Source of the DNA: an uncultured Akkermansia sp.
GTDB lineage: Bacteria; Verrucomicrobiota; Verrucomicrobiia; Verrucomicrobiales; Akkermansiaceae
Direction of reading: 5' to 3'
NCBI GenBank assembly: GCA_904501955.1
Contig: CAJGCY010000175.1
Location: 1 to 5,061, forward strand
DNA length: 5,061 bases
The translations under genes were made by a program, and so were the position numbers. Below the pieces are notes generated by a model. It saw nothing but the letters and a program-made list of their open reading frames with translations, made no database searches and had not been told where the DNA came from. This document shows, one piece after another, positions 1 to 4,856 of the stretch (its first letter is position 1; each line of letters opens with the position of its first letter).

Positions 1-100
1 GCGAACGTTCACGTGAGCGACAGCGAGCGTTCGCGCGAAGGGGCGCAAGCCCCAAGCGTTCGTGTGAGCGTTAGCGAGCGTTCGCGTGAGCCGTAGGCGA
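1..100 (+). repeat. Degenerate 22-base tandem repeat array
   Basis: Four imperfect units lie head to tail: 5-26, 27-54, 56-77 and 78-100. The consensus is roughly gcgttcgYgtgagcgNNagcga. Unit two is expanded to 28 bases because its second half is replaced by a short GC hairpin (gggcgcaagcccc, 41-53). Units one and three carry the word GAGCGNNAGCGA (15-26 and 66-77), which also recurs in the other repeats of this window. The first seven bases (gcgaacg) are the reverse complement of 28-34 (cgttcgc), so the left unit can also fold back. The array may continue beyond the window edge. There are no unique spacers and no long ORF with family resemblance, so I treat it as structural intergenic DNA of unknown role. 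Confidence 0.75.
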
Positions 101-118
101 ACTGAAATGAGTATTACC

Positions 119-134
119 GCGGGCTCATGCCCGC
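119..134. other. Perfect GC-rich hairpin between the tandem array and repeat copy A
   Basis: A six-base-pair perfect stem (gcgggc and gcccgc) encloses a four-base loop, tcat. It lies between the tandem array and the first structured repeat. The bases after it (ctaactttaa) are only mildly T-rich, so calling it an intrinsic terminator for a plus-strand transcript from outside the window would be a guess. Confidence 0.5.
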
Positions 135-142
135 CTAACTTT

Positions 143-253
143 AAGCCCCGTAGGGGCGACGGACGTTAGGCAGGCGGTGGAGTGAGCGTAAGCGAACGGA
201 ACCCCTGTATAGCAACAAAAAAAGAAATGGAACCCAGGGAACCTGTGGTGACA
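143..253 (+). repeat. Structured intergenic repeat, copy A (subfamily 1)
   Basis: This shares two exact blocks with the copy at 4857-5020: 151-174 equals 4911-4934 (24 bases), and 229-253 equals 4984-5008 (25 bases). Three hairpins can be drawn. The first is gcccc/ggggc just after 143. The second runs from 171 to 207: an outer stem cagg-(c)-ggt with acc-cctg, a symmetrical GGA/GGA internal loop (179-181 and 198-200), then an apical hairpin 182-197 with two G.A mismatches in tandem and a GTAA loop at 188-191. The third is an imperfect accca/tg(t)ggt stem near 232-249. An A-rich linker (about 212-227) separates the second and third. It holds no supported protein-coding gene. It is probably a dispersed, possibly mobilisable, intergenic element; whether it is transcribed cannot be seen. 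Confidence 0.8.
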
Positions 254-347
254 TATAATGGCGAGGACCGGAGCGAAGCGACGCTCCGAGCCGTTGTGGG
301 CGCGTGTTTATAATATTAACGGCATTTTGAAACAATGCCGAATTCCG
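254..347. other. Spacer between oppositely oriented repeat copies, with two hairpins
   Basis: No gene is supported here. Two perfect inverted repeats stand out. 269-288 has a seven-base-pair stem (cggagcg/cgctccg) with a six-base loop. 320-340 has a seven-base-pair stem (cggcatt/aatgccg) with a seven-base loop. The stretch between them includes an AT-rich tract (307-319) containing TATAAT on the plus strand, but no matching -35 hexamer sits at the right distance. Read on the minus strand, the 320-340 hairpin is followed by an AU-rich run rather than a clean U-tract, so it is at best a weak terminator candidate. Confidence 0.5.
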
Positions 348-534
348 AGCCACGCTTTATACCACCCCTCCGGGGTTCGCATTTATTTTTGTTGCCATTT
401 CCCGGGGTTCCGCCCCTTGCGGGGCTCCACCGCCGGGCTATTTTATAGCGCCCCTCCGGGGCTCAAATCTAGGCTCGCTTACGCTCGCAAAAATTCCCCA
501 CCATTCCTCCTTCAACTTCCGATTTATCGAGCTG
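348..534 (-). repeat. Structured intergenic repeat, copy M (subfamily 2), minus orientation
   Basis: Read on the minus strand it begins 20 bases after the stop codon of the gene ending at 554, with cagctcgataaatcgg (534 to 519). The copy at 4857 begins with the same 16 bases apart from one mismatch. It then has a gcgagcgtaagcgagc hairpin (488-473), a gcccc/ggggc hairpin (462-450), the central hairpin between 437 and 401, an A-rich linker, and a third hairpin acccc/ggggt (376-364). It ends in gcgtggct (355-348), also found at 5013-5020. The central hairpin keeps the GTGGAG and CGGAACCCC edges of the other copies, but its apical helix is gcccc/ggggc with a GCAA tetraloop. It lies downstream of and in the same sense as the gene block, so it could form the 3' end of that transcript. 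Confidence 0.8.
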
Positions 535-553
535 ATTAACAACAACGGACAAT

Positions 554-853
554 TTAAGCCGGCGTGGCTTGTGAGGCATTGCTGAGGCAGAGCCAGAGCA
601 TGCCGGCACAGAGTAGGAGGGCGACAATGAGCGCCCAGAAGGTGGTTTTCTCATCCGCGATGTGCCAAAAATAGCGTTTGATGATGAGCCCGCGGACCAC
701 TTGCCATAAAATCATCAGGCCGAACATGAAAGAGCCCATTACCTCCGCGCAGTTGTGCAGGTAGGCTGCGAGTAGCAGTAGGGCTAAGGCTACCGCCATG
801 GCGACGCAGGCCGTGTTGTAGGGAAATTTACTTTCCGAATCCGGGAGCTTCAT
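554..853 (-). CDS. Small three-pass inner-membrane protein, unknown function
   Basis: A 99-residue hydrophobic protein that I do not recognise. Three likely membrane segments lie at about residues 12-32, 36-56 and 72-91. Between the second and third is a short basic and aromatic loop (Arg54, Lys59, Arg60, with Trp and His near 63-64), which by the positive-inside rule should face the cytoplasm. The N-terminus (MKLPDSESKF) is polar and is not a cleavable signal. No catalytic or metal-binding motif is visible. It is the last gene of the minus-strand block and starts 23 bases after the RNase III-like gene. No Shine-Dalgarno sequence is seen upstream of the ATG. An alternative ATG four bases earlier is out of frame. 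The continuous hydrophobic pattern and the fit between its neighbours make it likely to be real. Confidence 0.7.
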   Translation of the reverse strand: MKLPDSESKFPYNTACVAMAVALALLLLAAYLHNCAEVMGSFMFGLMILWQVVRGLIIKRYFWHIADEKTTFWALIVALLLCAGMLWLCLSNASQATPA

Positions 854-876
854 ACATGCGCGGGGCAGGGTAGGGC

Positions 877-1182
877 TTACGCGTGGCGGGAGCGCAGCTT
901 GTGCAGGCGCTGCTCCATTTTGGGGCGCAGGTTTTGCTCAATCCAAGCGTAGGCAGCCTCCAAGCCATCGGATTTGAAGATGCGGCCGATTTGAGCCTCC
1001 ACCCCGGTGGCGTTGCCGGTGAGACGCAAAAAGTCATTGCTGGTGAACTCGATGAAGAGTTTGCCGTCAATTTGCCCGCGGAAGGAGAGAATCCACTCAC
1101 GCACGTAAAGTGCCAAAATAGCATCCCCCACCCAGGCTTGGGCGCGTACTTTGGGGTCTAAATCCGGAGGTAAAGCAGACAT
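877..1182 (-). CDS. Compact RNase III-family protein, Mini-III-like
   Basis: A 101-residue protein that reads as a shortened RNase III catalytic domain. Residues 14-29 (AQAWVGDAILALYVRE) match the core signature helix. They resemble the Mini-III form (xAYxGDAxxxxYVR) more than the classical ERLEFLGDAVL form, because Ala16 occupies the place of the classical second Glu. Asp20 would be a metal ligand. Residues 61-85 (starting VEAQIGRIF and running through DGLEAA to the Asn-Leu at 84-85) match the second signature helix, usually FEALIGAIYLDGG, so Glu62 would be the other ligand. Only about 41 residues separate the two signatures, clearly fewer than in Bacillus Mini-III, and there is no dsRNA-binding domain. 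By family, Mini-III trims 23S rRNA precursor ends; that role here is inference. It begins 29 bases after the lipoprotein stop, with no evident Shine-Dalgarno site. The family call is good; activity is uncertain. Confidence 0.75.
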   Translation of the reverse strand: MSALPPDLDPKVRAQAWVGDAILALYVREWILSFRGQIDGKLFIEFTSNDFLRLTGNATGVEAQIGRIFKSDGLEAAYAWIEQNLRPKMEQRLHKLRSRHA

Positions 1183-1211
1183 ACCGATAGTTGTTGCGGG
1201 TGCGGAGGTGA

Positions 1212-1862
1212 TTATTGAACTGTAGCCCCCGTTGCACCTGCTGCGGGGGTGGTAACAGGTTGCGGTGTGATAGGTTGCGTGGGATTGAGCTTTTGCAGAC
1301 GTGTGCGAATTTCCGTCTCATCATCGGAGTTCCAATAGCCGGAATCCAGCTCAATGGCGATGGTGCTGTACGGCAGGCGCGTGTTGGTTTTGATGTAGAG
1401 CACTCGGTACTGCTTGGCAGCCTCTGCCAGCTGCATGGCAACGATGCGCTCATCCACACGGTAACAAAAACGCCCGGAGAGCAGGCTGTTCACGCTCTTG
1501 CGGTACTCACTGATGCCCGGTGCGCGCTCCTCCGGTACGGCTTCCAGCTCATAGCTTACCCATATTCTGGGAGTGAGTGAGGCTTGCAGCTCCAGTTGGT
1601 CGAGCACCTCGCGGAAGGTATCCGCCGTATTGCTCGGTACGCTTACCGTTACTGCACCGGCACCGGACGGAATGGGGTAAGTGGGATCCGCTATGACGAC
1701 CCAGTTACGGGCACCGAGCTGTTGCAGCTGCGGGGCAATGGTGCTGCGCGTTTGCTCTAAGGTCTCCACCTCCGTAGGGGCGCTGTGCTGGCATGCAGTG
1801 AGCAGAACCGCCGCAAGTGCGGCGGTTGTTTGTAATACTCGCTTGACAGCCTGTAGCTTCAC
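1212..1862 (-). CDS. Outer-membrane-type lipoprotein, possible RbsD/FucU-like fold
   Basis: A 216-residue protein with a textbook lipoprotein signal: Lys2, Lys7 and Arg8, a hydrophobic Ala/Leu/Val core, and a lipobox LTAC ending at Cys24. Residue +2 is Gln, which favours sorting to the outer membrane. The start codon is GTG, with only a weak AAAG directly before it; no in-frame alternative would keep the signal peptide. Residues about 46-175 recall the sugar mutarotase family RbsD/FucU. LGARNWVVIADPTYPIP (49-65) resembles the family's LGHxDEIVIADAxxPIP strand, and AEAAKQYRVLYIKTNTRLPY (146-165) resembles its C-terminal helix and strand. The catalytic His of RbsD is replaced (Ala51), so it may have the fold without the activity. 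The tail 193-216 is rich in Pro, Thr, Gln and Ala and probably unstructured. It follows nuoC after 35 bases. The lipoprotein call is firm; the fold is tentative. Confidence 0.8.
   Translation of the reverse strand: MKLQAVKRVLQTTAALAAVLLTACQHSAPTEVETLEQTRSTIAPQLQQLGARNWVVIADPTYPIPSGAGAVTVSVPSNTADTFREVLDQLELQASLTPRIWVSYELEAVPEERAPGISEYRKSVNSLLSGRFCYRVDERIVAMQLAEAAKQYRVLYIKTNTRLPYSTIAIELDSGYWNSDDETEIRTRLQKLNPTQPITPQPVTTPAAGATGATVQ
1806..1827. other. Ten-base-pair perfect hairpin inside the lipoprotein signal-peptide codons
   Basis: aaccgccgca and tgcggcggtt form a perfect ten-base-pair inverted repeat around a two-base centre (in practice a nine-pair stem with a four-base loop). On the minus-strand mRNA it starts 35 bases after the first base of the GTG start codon and spans codons for residues 12-19 of the signal peptide. 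It could slow early elongation or act as a weak attenuator. It may equally be a by-product of an Ala-rich signal written as gcc gca ... gcg gcg. Confidence 0.55.
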
Positions 1863-1897
1863 CTTTGCTGTGTTGCGTATGGTTGAACAAGAATGGT

Positions 1898-2473
1898 TTA
1901 ACCACGTGCGCGGGGCTCGCGCTCACCGGCGGTGCCTACACCCGGGCGGGTGATGAAGGGACCACCTGCCGTCGGGGCCTTCTCCGTGAAGGCTACGCCC
2001 GGCATCTCGGTCGGCTTGCCCTCCACCGGGAAATCCTTGCGCAGCGGGTGGTACGGGTAGCCGTCCCACATCATGATGCGGCGCATATCCGGGTGCCCGA
2101 TAAACTCAATGCCCATCAGGTCATACTGCTCGCGCTCCATCCAATCCGCCGCACTCCATACGGATACTACGGAGGGCACGGCGCACTCTGCCTCGGAAAC
2201 AGGGCAGCGCACCAACAGGTTGGCGCCCGTCTCTGCCTGGGTGATGGTGTAGTTCGTCTCAAAGCGCGGCTCCTGCCCCAAGTTGTCCACGGCGGACACG
2301 CATACCAGCATGTCAAACCCGCAGGCCTCCTTGGCGTAGGCCATGGCTTCCGTCAGAATGGCTGCCGGTACGGTAAGGGTGATATCACCGCGGAACTCTT
2401 TGCGGCTGATTTGGGGGAAGCGGGTGCAGATGCGCTCTGCTGCTTCATTCTGAAGTTGTGTGAGATTGGCCAT
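1898..2473 (-). CDS. nuoC: NADH-quinone oxidoreductase subunit C (30 kDa subunit of complex I)
   Basis: A 191-residue hydrophilic subunit of the peripheral arm of respiratory complex I. It contacts NuoB and NuoD near the quinone end and binds no cofactor itself. The diagnostic 30-kDa signature lies at residues 111-147: EREQYDLMGIEFIGHPDMRR (113-132), then WDGYPYHPLRKDFPVEG (136-152). The N-terminal half (about 9-110) has the expected alpha/beta pattern ending in VVSVWSAADWMERE. The ATG at 2473 is chosen because it has a good GAGAAG site four bases upstream. An in-frame ATG at 2518 overlaps the nuoB stop as ATGA, but it would add 15 residues unlike the family and has no ribosome site. The protein is not fused to NuoD. 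The tail after residue 152 (about 39 residues, ending in the charged EREPRARG) looks lineage-specific. It starts 44 bases after nuoB; no nuoD follows. Confidence 0.95.
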   Translation of the reverse strand: MANLTQLQNEAAERICTRFPQISRKEFRGDITLTVPAAILTEAMAYAKEACGFDMLVCVSAVDNLGQEPRFETNYTITQAETGANLLVRCPVSEAECAVPSVVSVWSAADWMEREQYDLMGIEFIGHPDMRRIMMWDGYPYHPLRKDFPVEGKPTEMPGVAFTEKAPTAGGPFITRPGVGTAGEREPRARG

Positions 2474-2477
2474 AGTG

Positions 2478-2483
2478 CTTCTC
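2478..2483 (-). promoter_or_regulatory. Shine-Dalgarno site of nuoC
   Basis: GAGAAG on the minus strand, four bases before the ATG at 2473. It is the only clear Shine-Dalgarno sequence in front of any of the seven genes, and it decides the nuoC start in favour of 2473 over the overlapping ATG at 2518. Confidence 0.65.
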
Positions 2484-2517
2484 GTTGAGTGTAAATGCCT
2501 GAAAAGTTGCCCGTGCA

Positions 2518-3105
2518 TCAGTCCATGATGGACATTTTGGCGGTGATGGTGTGCGCATTCTGCGCTTCACGCGGCTCGTGGGTCTTGAAGAAGCCCTTGA
2601 GCGGGTGACCCGTCTTCATAATCTTTTCCTTGAGGGTGATAAGACCCTGCAGCAGCGCCTCCGGGCGGGGAGGACAGCCGGAAATGTATACATCCACCGG
2701 TACAATCTTGTCAACACCCTGCAGCACGGAGTAGGAGCGGAACATGCCACCACTGCAAGCACATGCGCCACAGGCAATGCACCACTTCGGCTCCGGCATC
2801 TGGTCCCAAATGCGGCGTACCAGCATGGCCATCTTGTAGGTTATGGTGCCGCAAATGAACATGAAGTCTGCCTGGTGCGGGGTGTAACGGTTAACTTCCG
2901 AACCGAAGCGGGAAATGTCGTAACGGGAGCAGGCTGTTGCCATGTATTCAATGGCGCAGCATGAGGTGCCCATCGGCATCGGCCACAGGGACGACTGCTG
3001 TATCCAGTTGATAGCTGCCTCTGCCGTGGTGTAGAGGAAGCCACCGTCTGCGTCCGGGTCGCACATGAAGTTTGTCTCGATTTCCTGAAGATTGTCACTT
3101 GCCAT
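2518..3105 (-). CDS. nuoB: NADH-quinone oxidoreductase subunit B (20 kDa, cluster N2 subunit)
   Basis: A 195-residue subunit that carries the terminal iron-sulphur cluster N2 of complex I and passes electrons to quinone at the membrane interface. The four N2 ligands are visible: the tandem Cys49-Cys50 in GTSCCAIEYMA, Cys115 in GACACSGGMF, and Cys144 in SGCPPRPEALL. Other family landmarks are DxSRFGSE (63-70), GTITYKMA (86-93), DQMPEPKW (101-108) and VPVDVYISGCPPRPEAL (135-151). Unusually, extra cysteines at 109, 112 and 117 surround the third ligand, giving a C-x2-C-x2-C-x-C pattern, and Cys85 stands where Ala is usual. The ATG at 3105 gives the expected N-terminus (MASDNLQEIE). The frame stays open to 3231, but that would add 42 mostly basic residues over a putative promoter and the upstream gene's end. 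No Shine-Dalgarno sequence is evident. nuoA is not next to it. Confidence 0.95.
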   Translation of the reverse strand: MASDNLQEIETNFMCDPDADGGFLYTTAEAAINWIQQSSLWPMPMGTSCCAIEYMATACSRYDISRFGSEVNRYTPHQADFMFICGTITYKMAMLVRRIWDQMPEPKWCIACGACACSGGMFRSYSVLQGVDKIVPVDVYISGCPPRPEALLQGLITLKEKIMKTGHPLKGFFKTHEPREAQNAHTITAKMSIMD

Positions 3106-3146
3106 AACGTACGTTTGCAGGGGGTGTGGATGCCCTGTCGCCACAT

Positions 3147-3174
3147 AGCATACTCTCTTTCTGCGTGAAATCAA
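3147..3174 (-). promoter_or_regulatory. Candidate sigma70-type promoter for nuoBC
   Basis: On the minus strand, TTGATT (3174-3169) and TATGCT (3152-3147) are separated by 16 bases. An overlapping better -35 box, TTGACT (3179-3174), is 21 bases away, which is too far. Each hexamer matches consensus at four of six positions. Transcription would start near 3140, giving a leader of about 35 bases before the nuoB ATG. It sits in the 118-base gap after the DUF3592 gene, where a promoter would be expected. No terminator was seen in the gap, so read-through from upstream is also possible. Confidence 0.4.
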
Positions 3175-3223
3175 GTCAAATTTGTTTTCCTCACTCGTTT
3201 TTGCCCGCTTTCGCGCTCCTTGC

Positions 3224-3760
3224 CTACGCAAATTCCCCTTTATCGCAATCGTGCCGGTTGCGTTTTTTCAATCCGTAGATGGTCAGCCCTATGCCGGCGA
3301 TGAAGAATAGCCCCCCAACGGCCATGAAAATGTAGTGCGAGGAGCTACCGCTCAGTTCTGTCAGCTCAATCTCTTGCGGTTTGTGGGGTAGGTAGAGCAC
3401 GCGCACGGTATCACCTTTGCTGTACGCCGTGCGGGAGGATACGCCGACGGGACTTTCCGCCGTGCGGGTGATTCCCCTGTCATCCGTGTAGGTAACAACG
3501 GGATGGTAGGTGACGATTTTGGAGCGGTGCTTTCTGCCGGAGTTATGTCTTTCGTGTTTGCGGATGTCAGTCACGACGGCTTCCGACTGTACGCCGTGTT
3601 GCCTGAGCTCTTCGCTCTCCAAGTGCTCCTGATATGAGAACCACAGCACGGCTGCCCCGACTACGGCAAACAAGAGCCCGAGCCACCACGGGAACTTGCC
3701 TTCCTGCACTGTGCGGATGCTTGAGCTGATGCTACCCGGGCGTATTTTTATCCTGAACAT
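3224..3760 (-). CDS. DUF3592-domain membrane protein, short paralogue
   Basis: A 178-residue protein with a membrane segment at about 24-43, a soluble beta-rich domain at about 55-135, and a second membrane segment at about 143-164 followed by a basic tail (KKRNRH). The soluble part fits DUF3592: AVVTDIRKHE, then PVVTYTDDRGITRTAES, then KGDTVRVLYLPHKPQE. In this family the domain recognises or stabilises something at the membrane, but no biochemical function is established. The same order of motifs occurs in the C-terminal half of the gene at 3764-4789, so the two are paralogues. It begins three bases after that gene's stop (taa gcc atg), implying co-transcription and probably translational coupling, since no Shine-Dalgarno sequence is seen. 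A His/Lys/Arg-rich insertion at about 68-81 is absent from the paralogue. Confidence 0.8.
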   Translation of the reverse strand: MFRIKIRPGSISSSIRTVQEGKFPWWLGLLFAVVGAAVLWFSYQEHLESEELRQHGVQSEAVVTDIRKHERHNSGRKHRSKIVTYHPVVTYTDDRGITRTAESPVGVSSRTAYSKGDTVRVLYLPHKPQEIELTELSGSSSHYIFMAVGGLFFIAGIGLTIYGLKKRNRHDCDKGEFA

Positions 3761-3763
3761 GGC

Positions 3764-4789
3764 TTATTTAGTTTGCTTTTTGCGAGAGAGAGCAATGCAC
3801 AGGCTGAGACCTATCACGATGAACGCGGCGCCCATCGCCATCAGCGCGCCATAGAAGAAAAAGAAGTCTTCCGTCGCTATGTCCACCGCCTGCGGGTCAT
3901 CCGGTAAGTAGATGATCTCCACTTTGTCACCTTTACCCAGTCCTTGATAATCAGAGCTGCCGTAGCGAGTTTGGGCTGTGTGTTCGGTGCCCTGCGCATC
4001 CGTGAAGGTGACAACGGGGGCAGGGGCTTCCGCGCCCTTATCCGCATCCTCAACAACAGCTGTGGTGCGCACGCCGTAATCCTGCATGTTCTGCTCTTCA
4101 TGGTGTAGCATTAAGCCGACCCCGAGCTCCAACACTCCGGGGAGGATGAAGAAAAGGCCAATCCACCACGGGGCGCGGCGGGTGCGCACGGTGGAAACCG
4201 CGGGGGTGTTTGTTTTTGCCGGTGCTGCCGGTGGTGCGGTAGGTGGCAGCTCGCCGCATGTGGCAGCAATCTGTTCGCACAGGATTTCGTGCACGCGGTG
4301 CACTTCCGGCACGGAGATGAACCCCTCCGCCGCAGGTCTGCCGTTCACCTCATAATCACGGTAGCCGAGCACGATGTCGCCGTAGCCGTTTTTGTGCTCG
4401 ATTACTTTTTTTACCATGTTCTTTGCCAGTGCAAAGCTGATGACTCGTGTGCGGAAGTTGAAAGCATTGGGGCGCAGAATAACGGCGCGCTGGGTGGTGA
4501 TGAGGTAGCGCGTGTGCTGCATGCGCTTGCGGTTCCAAAACATGCCGACAATGAGCCCTATGCCGATGAGCCAGAAGGGGGTGGTGAAAAATACCTCGAA
4601 GCTCACATCCTCATCCAGCCGCATCATCATGGTGAAGGCTGCAATGAAGCCTAACCAGAGTATCGTGAAAATCAGCAGCCCCAGTACATTCGGGGATGTC
4701 CATTTCCACTCCGGATGGGCTATCAGTATCACTTCTTCCCCCTCGTGGAGTATTTCGTTGATGTCCTCTTGTTCCTTGACATTGCTCAT
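3764..4789 (-). CDS. Membrane protein joining a bacterial PH-like domain to DUF3592
   Basis: A 341-residue protein with four likely membrane segments. Residues 1-33 are acidic and polar and include HPEWKW. Segments one and two (about 34-54 and 66-85) are followed by a PH-like domain of the YdbS/DUF304 kind (about 88-175), marked by TRYLITTQRAVILRPNAF and by repeated beta strands ending in GFISVPEVHRVHEIL. A Pro/Ala/Thr linker (about 181-205) leads to a second module: segment three (207-227), a DUF3592 domain (about 236-306; motifs TTAVVEDADKG, PVVTFTDAQGTEHTAQTRYG, KGDKVEIIYLPDDPQA) and segment four (309-334) with a basic end. This domain order suggests a membrane-anchored sensor or scaffold, but no function is known. 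It is the first gene after a strong promoter and is coupled to its own paralogue downstream. The start is fixed by the promoter; no Shine-Dalgarno sequence precedes it. Confidence 0.8.
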   Translation of the reverse strand: MSNVKEQEDINEILHEGEEVILIAHPEWKWTSPNVLGLLIFTILWLGFIAAFTMMMRLDEDVSFEVFFTTPFWLIGIGLIVGMFWNRKRMQHTRYLITTQRAVILRPNAFNFRTRVISFALAKNMVKKVIEHKNGYGDIVLGYRDYEVNGRPAAEGFISVPEVHRVHEILCEQIAATCGELPPTAPPAAPAKTNTPAVSTVRTRRAPWWIGLFFILPGVLELGVGLMLHHEEQNMQDYGVRTTAVVEDADKGAEAPAPVVTFTDAQGTEHTAQTRYGSSDYQGLGKGDKVEIIYLPDDPQAVDIATEDFFFFYGALMAMGAAFIVIGLSLCIALSRKKQTK

Positions 4790-4800
4790 GGTGCAGCAGC

Positions 4801-4829
4801 GTTATAGCATCATGCTTTTGCCTTGTCAA
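4801..4829 (-). promoter_or_regulatory. Near-consensus sigma70-type promoter for the DUF3592 operon
   Basis: On the minus strand, TTGACA (4829-4824) is a perfect -35 box and TATAAC (4806-4801) matches the -10 box at five of six positions, with exactly 17 bases between them. Transcription would be expected to start at about 4793-4795, only four to six bases before the ATG at 4789. The resulting mRNA would be nearly leaderless and has no room for a Shine-Dalgarno site. Confidence 0.8.
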
Positions 4830-4856
4830 GCGTGATTGGGCGGCGGTGCATTCAAA

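Noticed and set aside
1..100. Tandem units considered as a CRISPR array
   Set aside because: The units abut each other without unique spacers, vary in length and sequence, and no cas gene is present.
307..335. Possible promoters around the AT-rich tract (TATAAT on plus; TTGTTT-17-TATAAA on minus)
   Set aside because: The plus-strand -10 has no -35 partner. The minus-strand pair matches the -35 poorly and would read into the edge of the repeat array with no gene.
254..347. Searched for a tRNA or other known structured RNA between the repeats
   Set aside because: No cloverleaf, T-loop or CCA end can be drawn; only two separate simple hairpins are present.
141..353. A 70-codon minus-strand frame across copy A
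   Set aside because: It covers the repeat and its spacer, is rich in Arg and Pro from GC-rich hairpins, and has no supporting signals.
258..539. A 93-codon plus-strand frame across the repeat region
   Set aside because: It runs through copy M and its hairpins; the product is a translation of repeats with no domain, and no promoter or ribosome site was found.
1215..1580. A plus-strand frame with TTG start just after a perfect GGAGGTGAT
   Set aside because: The Shine-Dalgarno match is tempting, but the product mirrors the lipoprotein coding strand and its Cys-rich beginning looks like antisense translation. The site is kept only as a low-interest observation.
1865..2488. A 207-codon open frame on the plus strand opposite nuoC
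   Set aside because: It is antisense to a gene with unmistakable family signatures, has a Cys/His/Arg-rich composition typical of a reverse-complement shadow, and shows no recognisable domain.
2474..2518. Upstream nuoC start overlapping the nuoB stop (ATGA)
   Set aside because: Such overlaps are common in operons, but the 15 added residues do not resemble NuoC and the site lacks a ribosome-binding sequence, whereas 2473 has GAGAAG.
2551..2964. A 137-codon open frame on the plus strand opposite nuoB
   Set aside because: It is fully antisense to the conserved nuoB core and has no ribosome site or domain resemblance.
3106..3231. N-terminal extension of nuoB by 42 residues
   Set aside because: The extra residues are mostly basic and unlike NuoB, overlap the end of the upstream gene, and cover the candidate nuoBC promoter.
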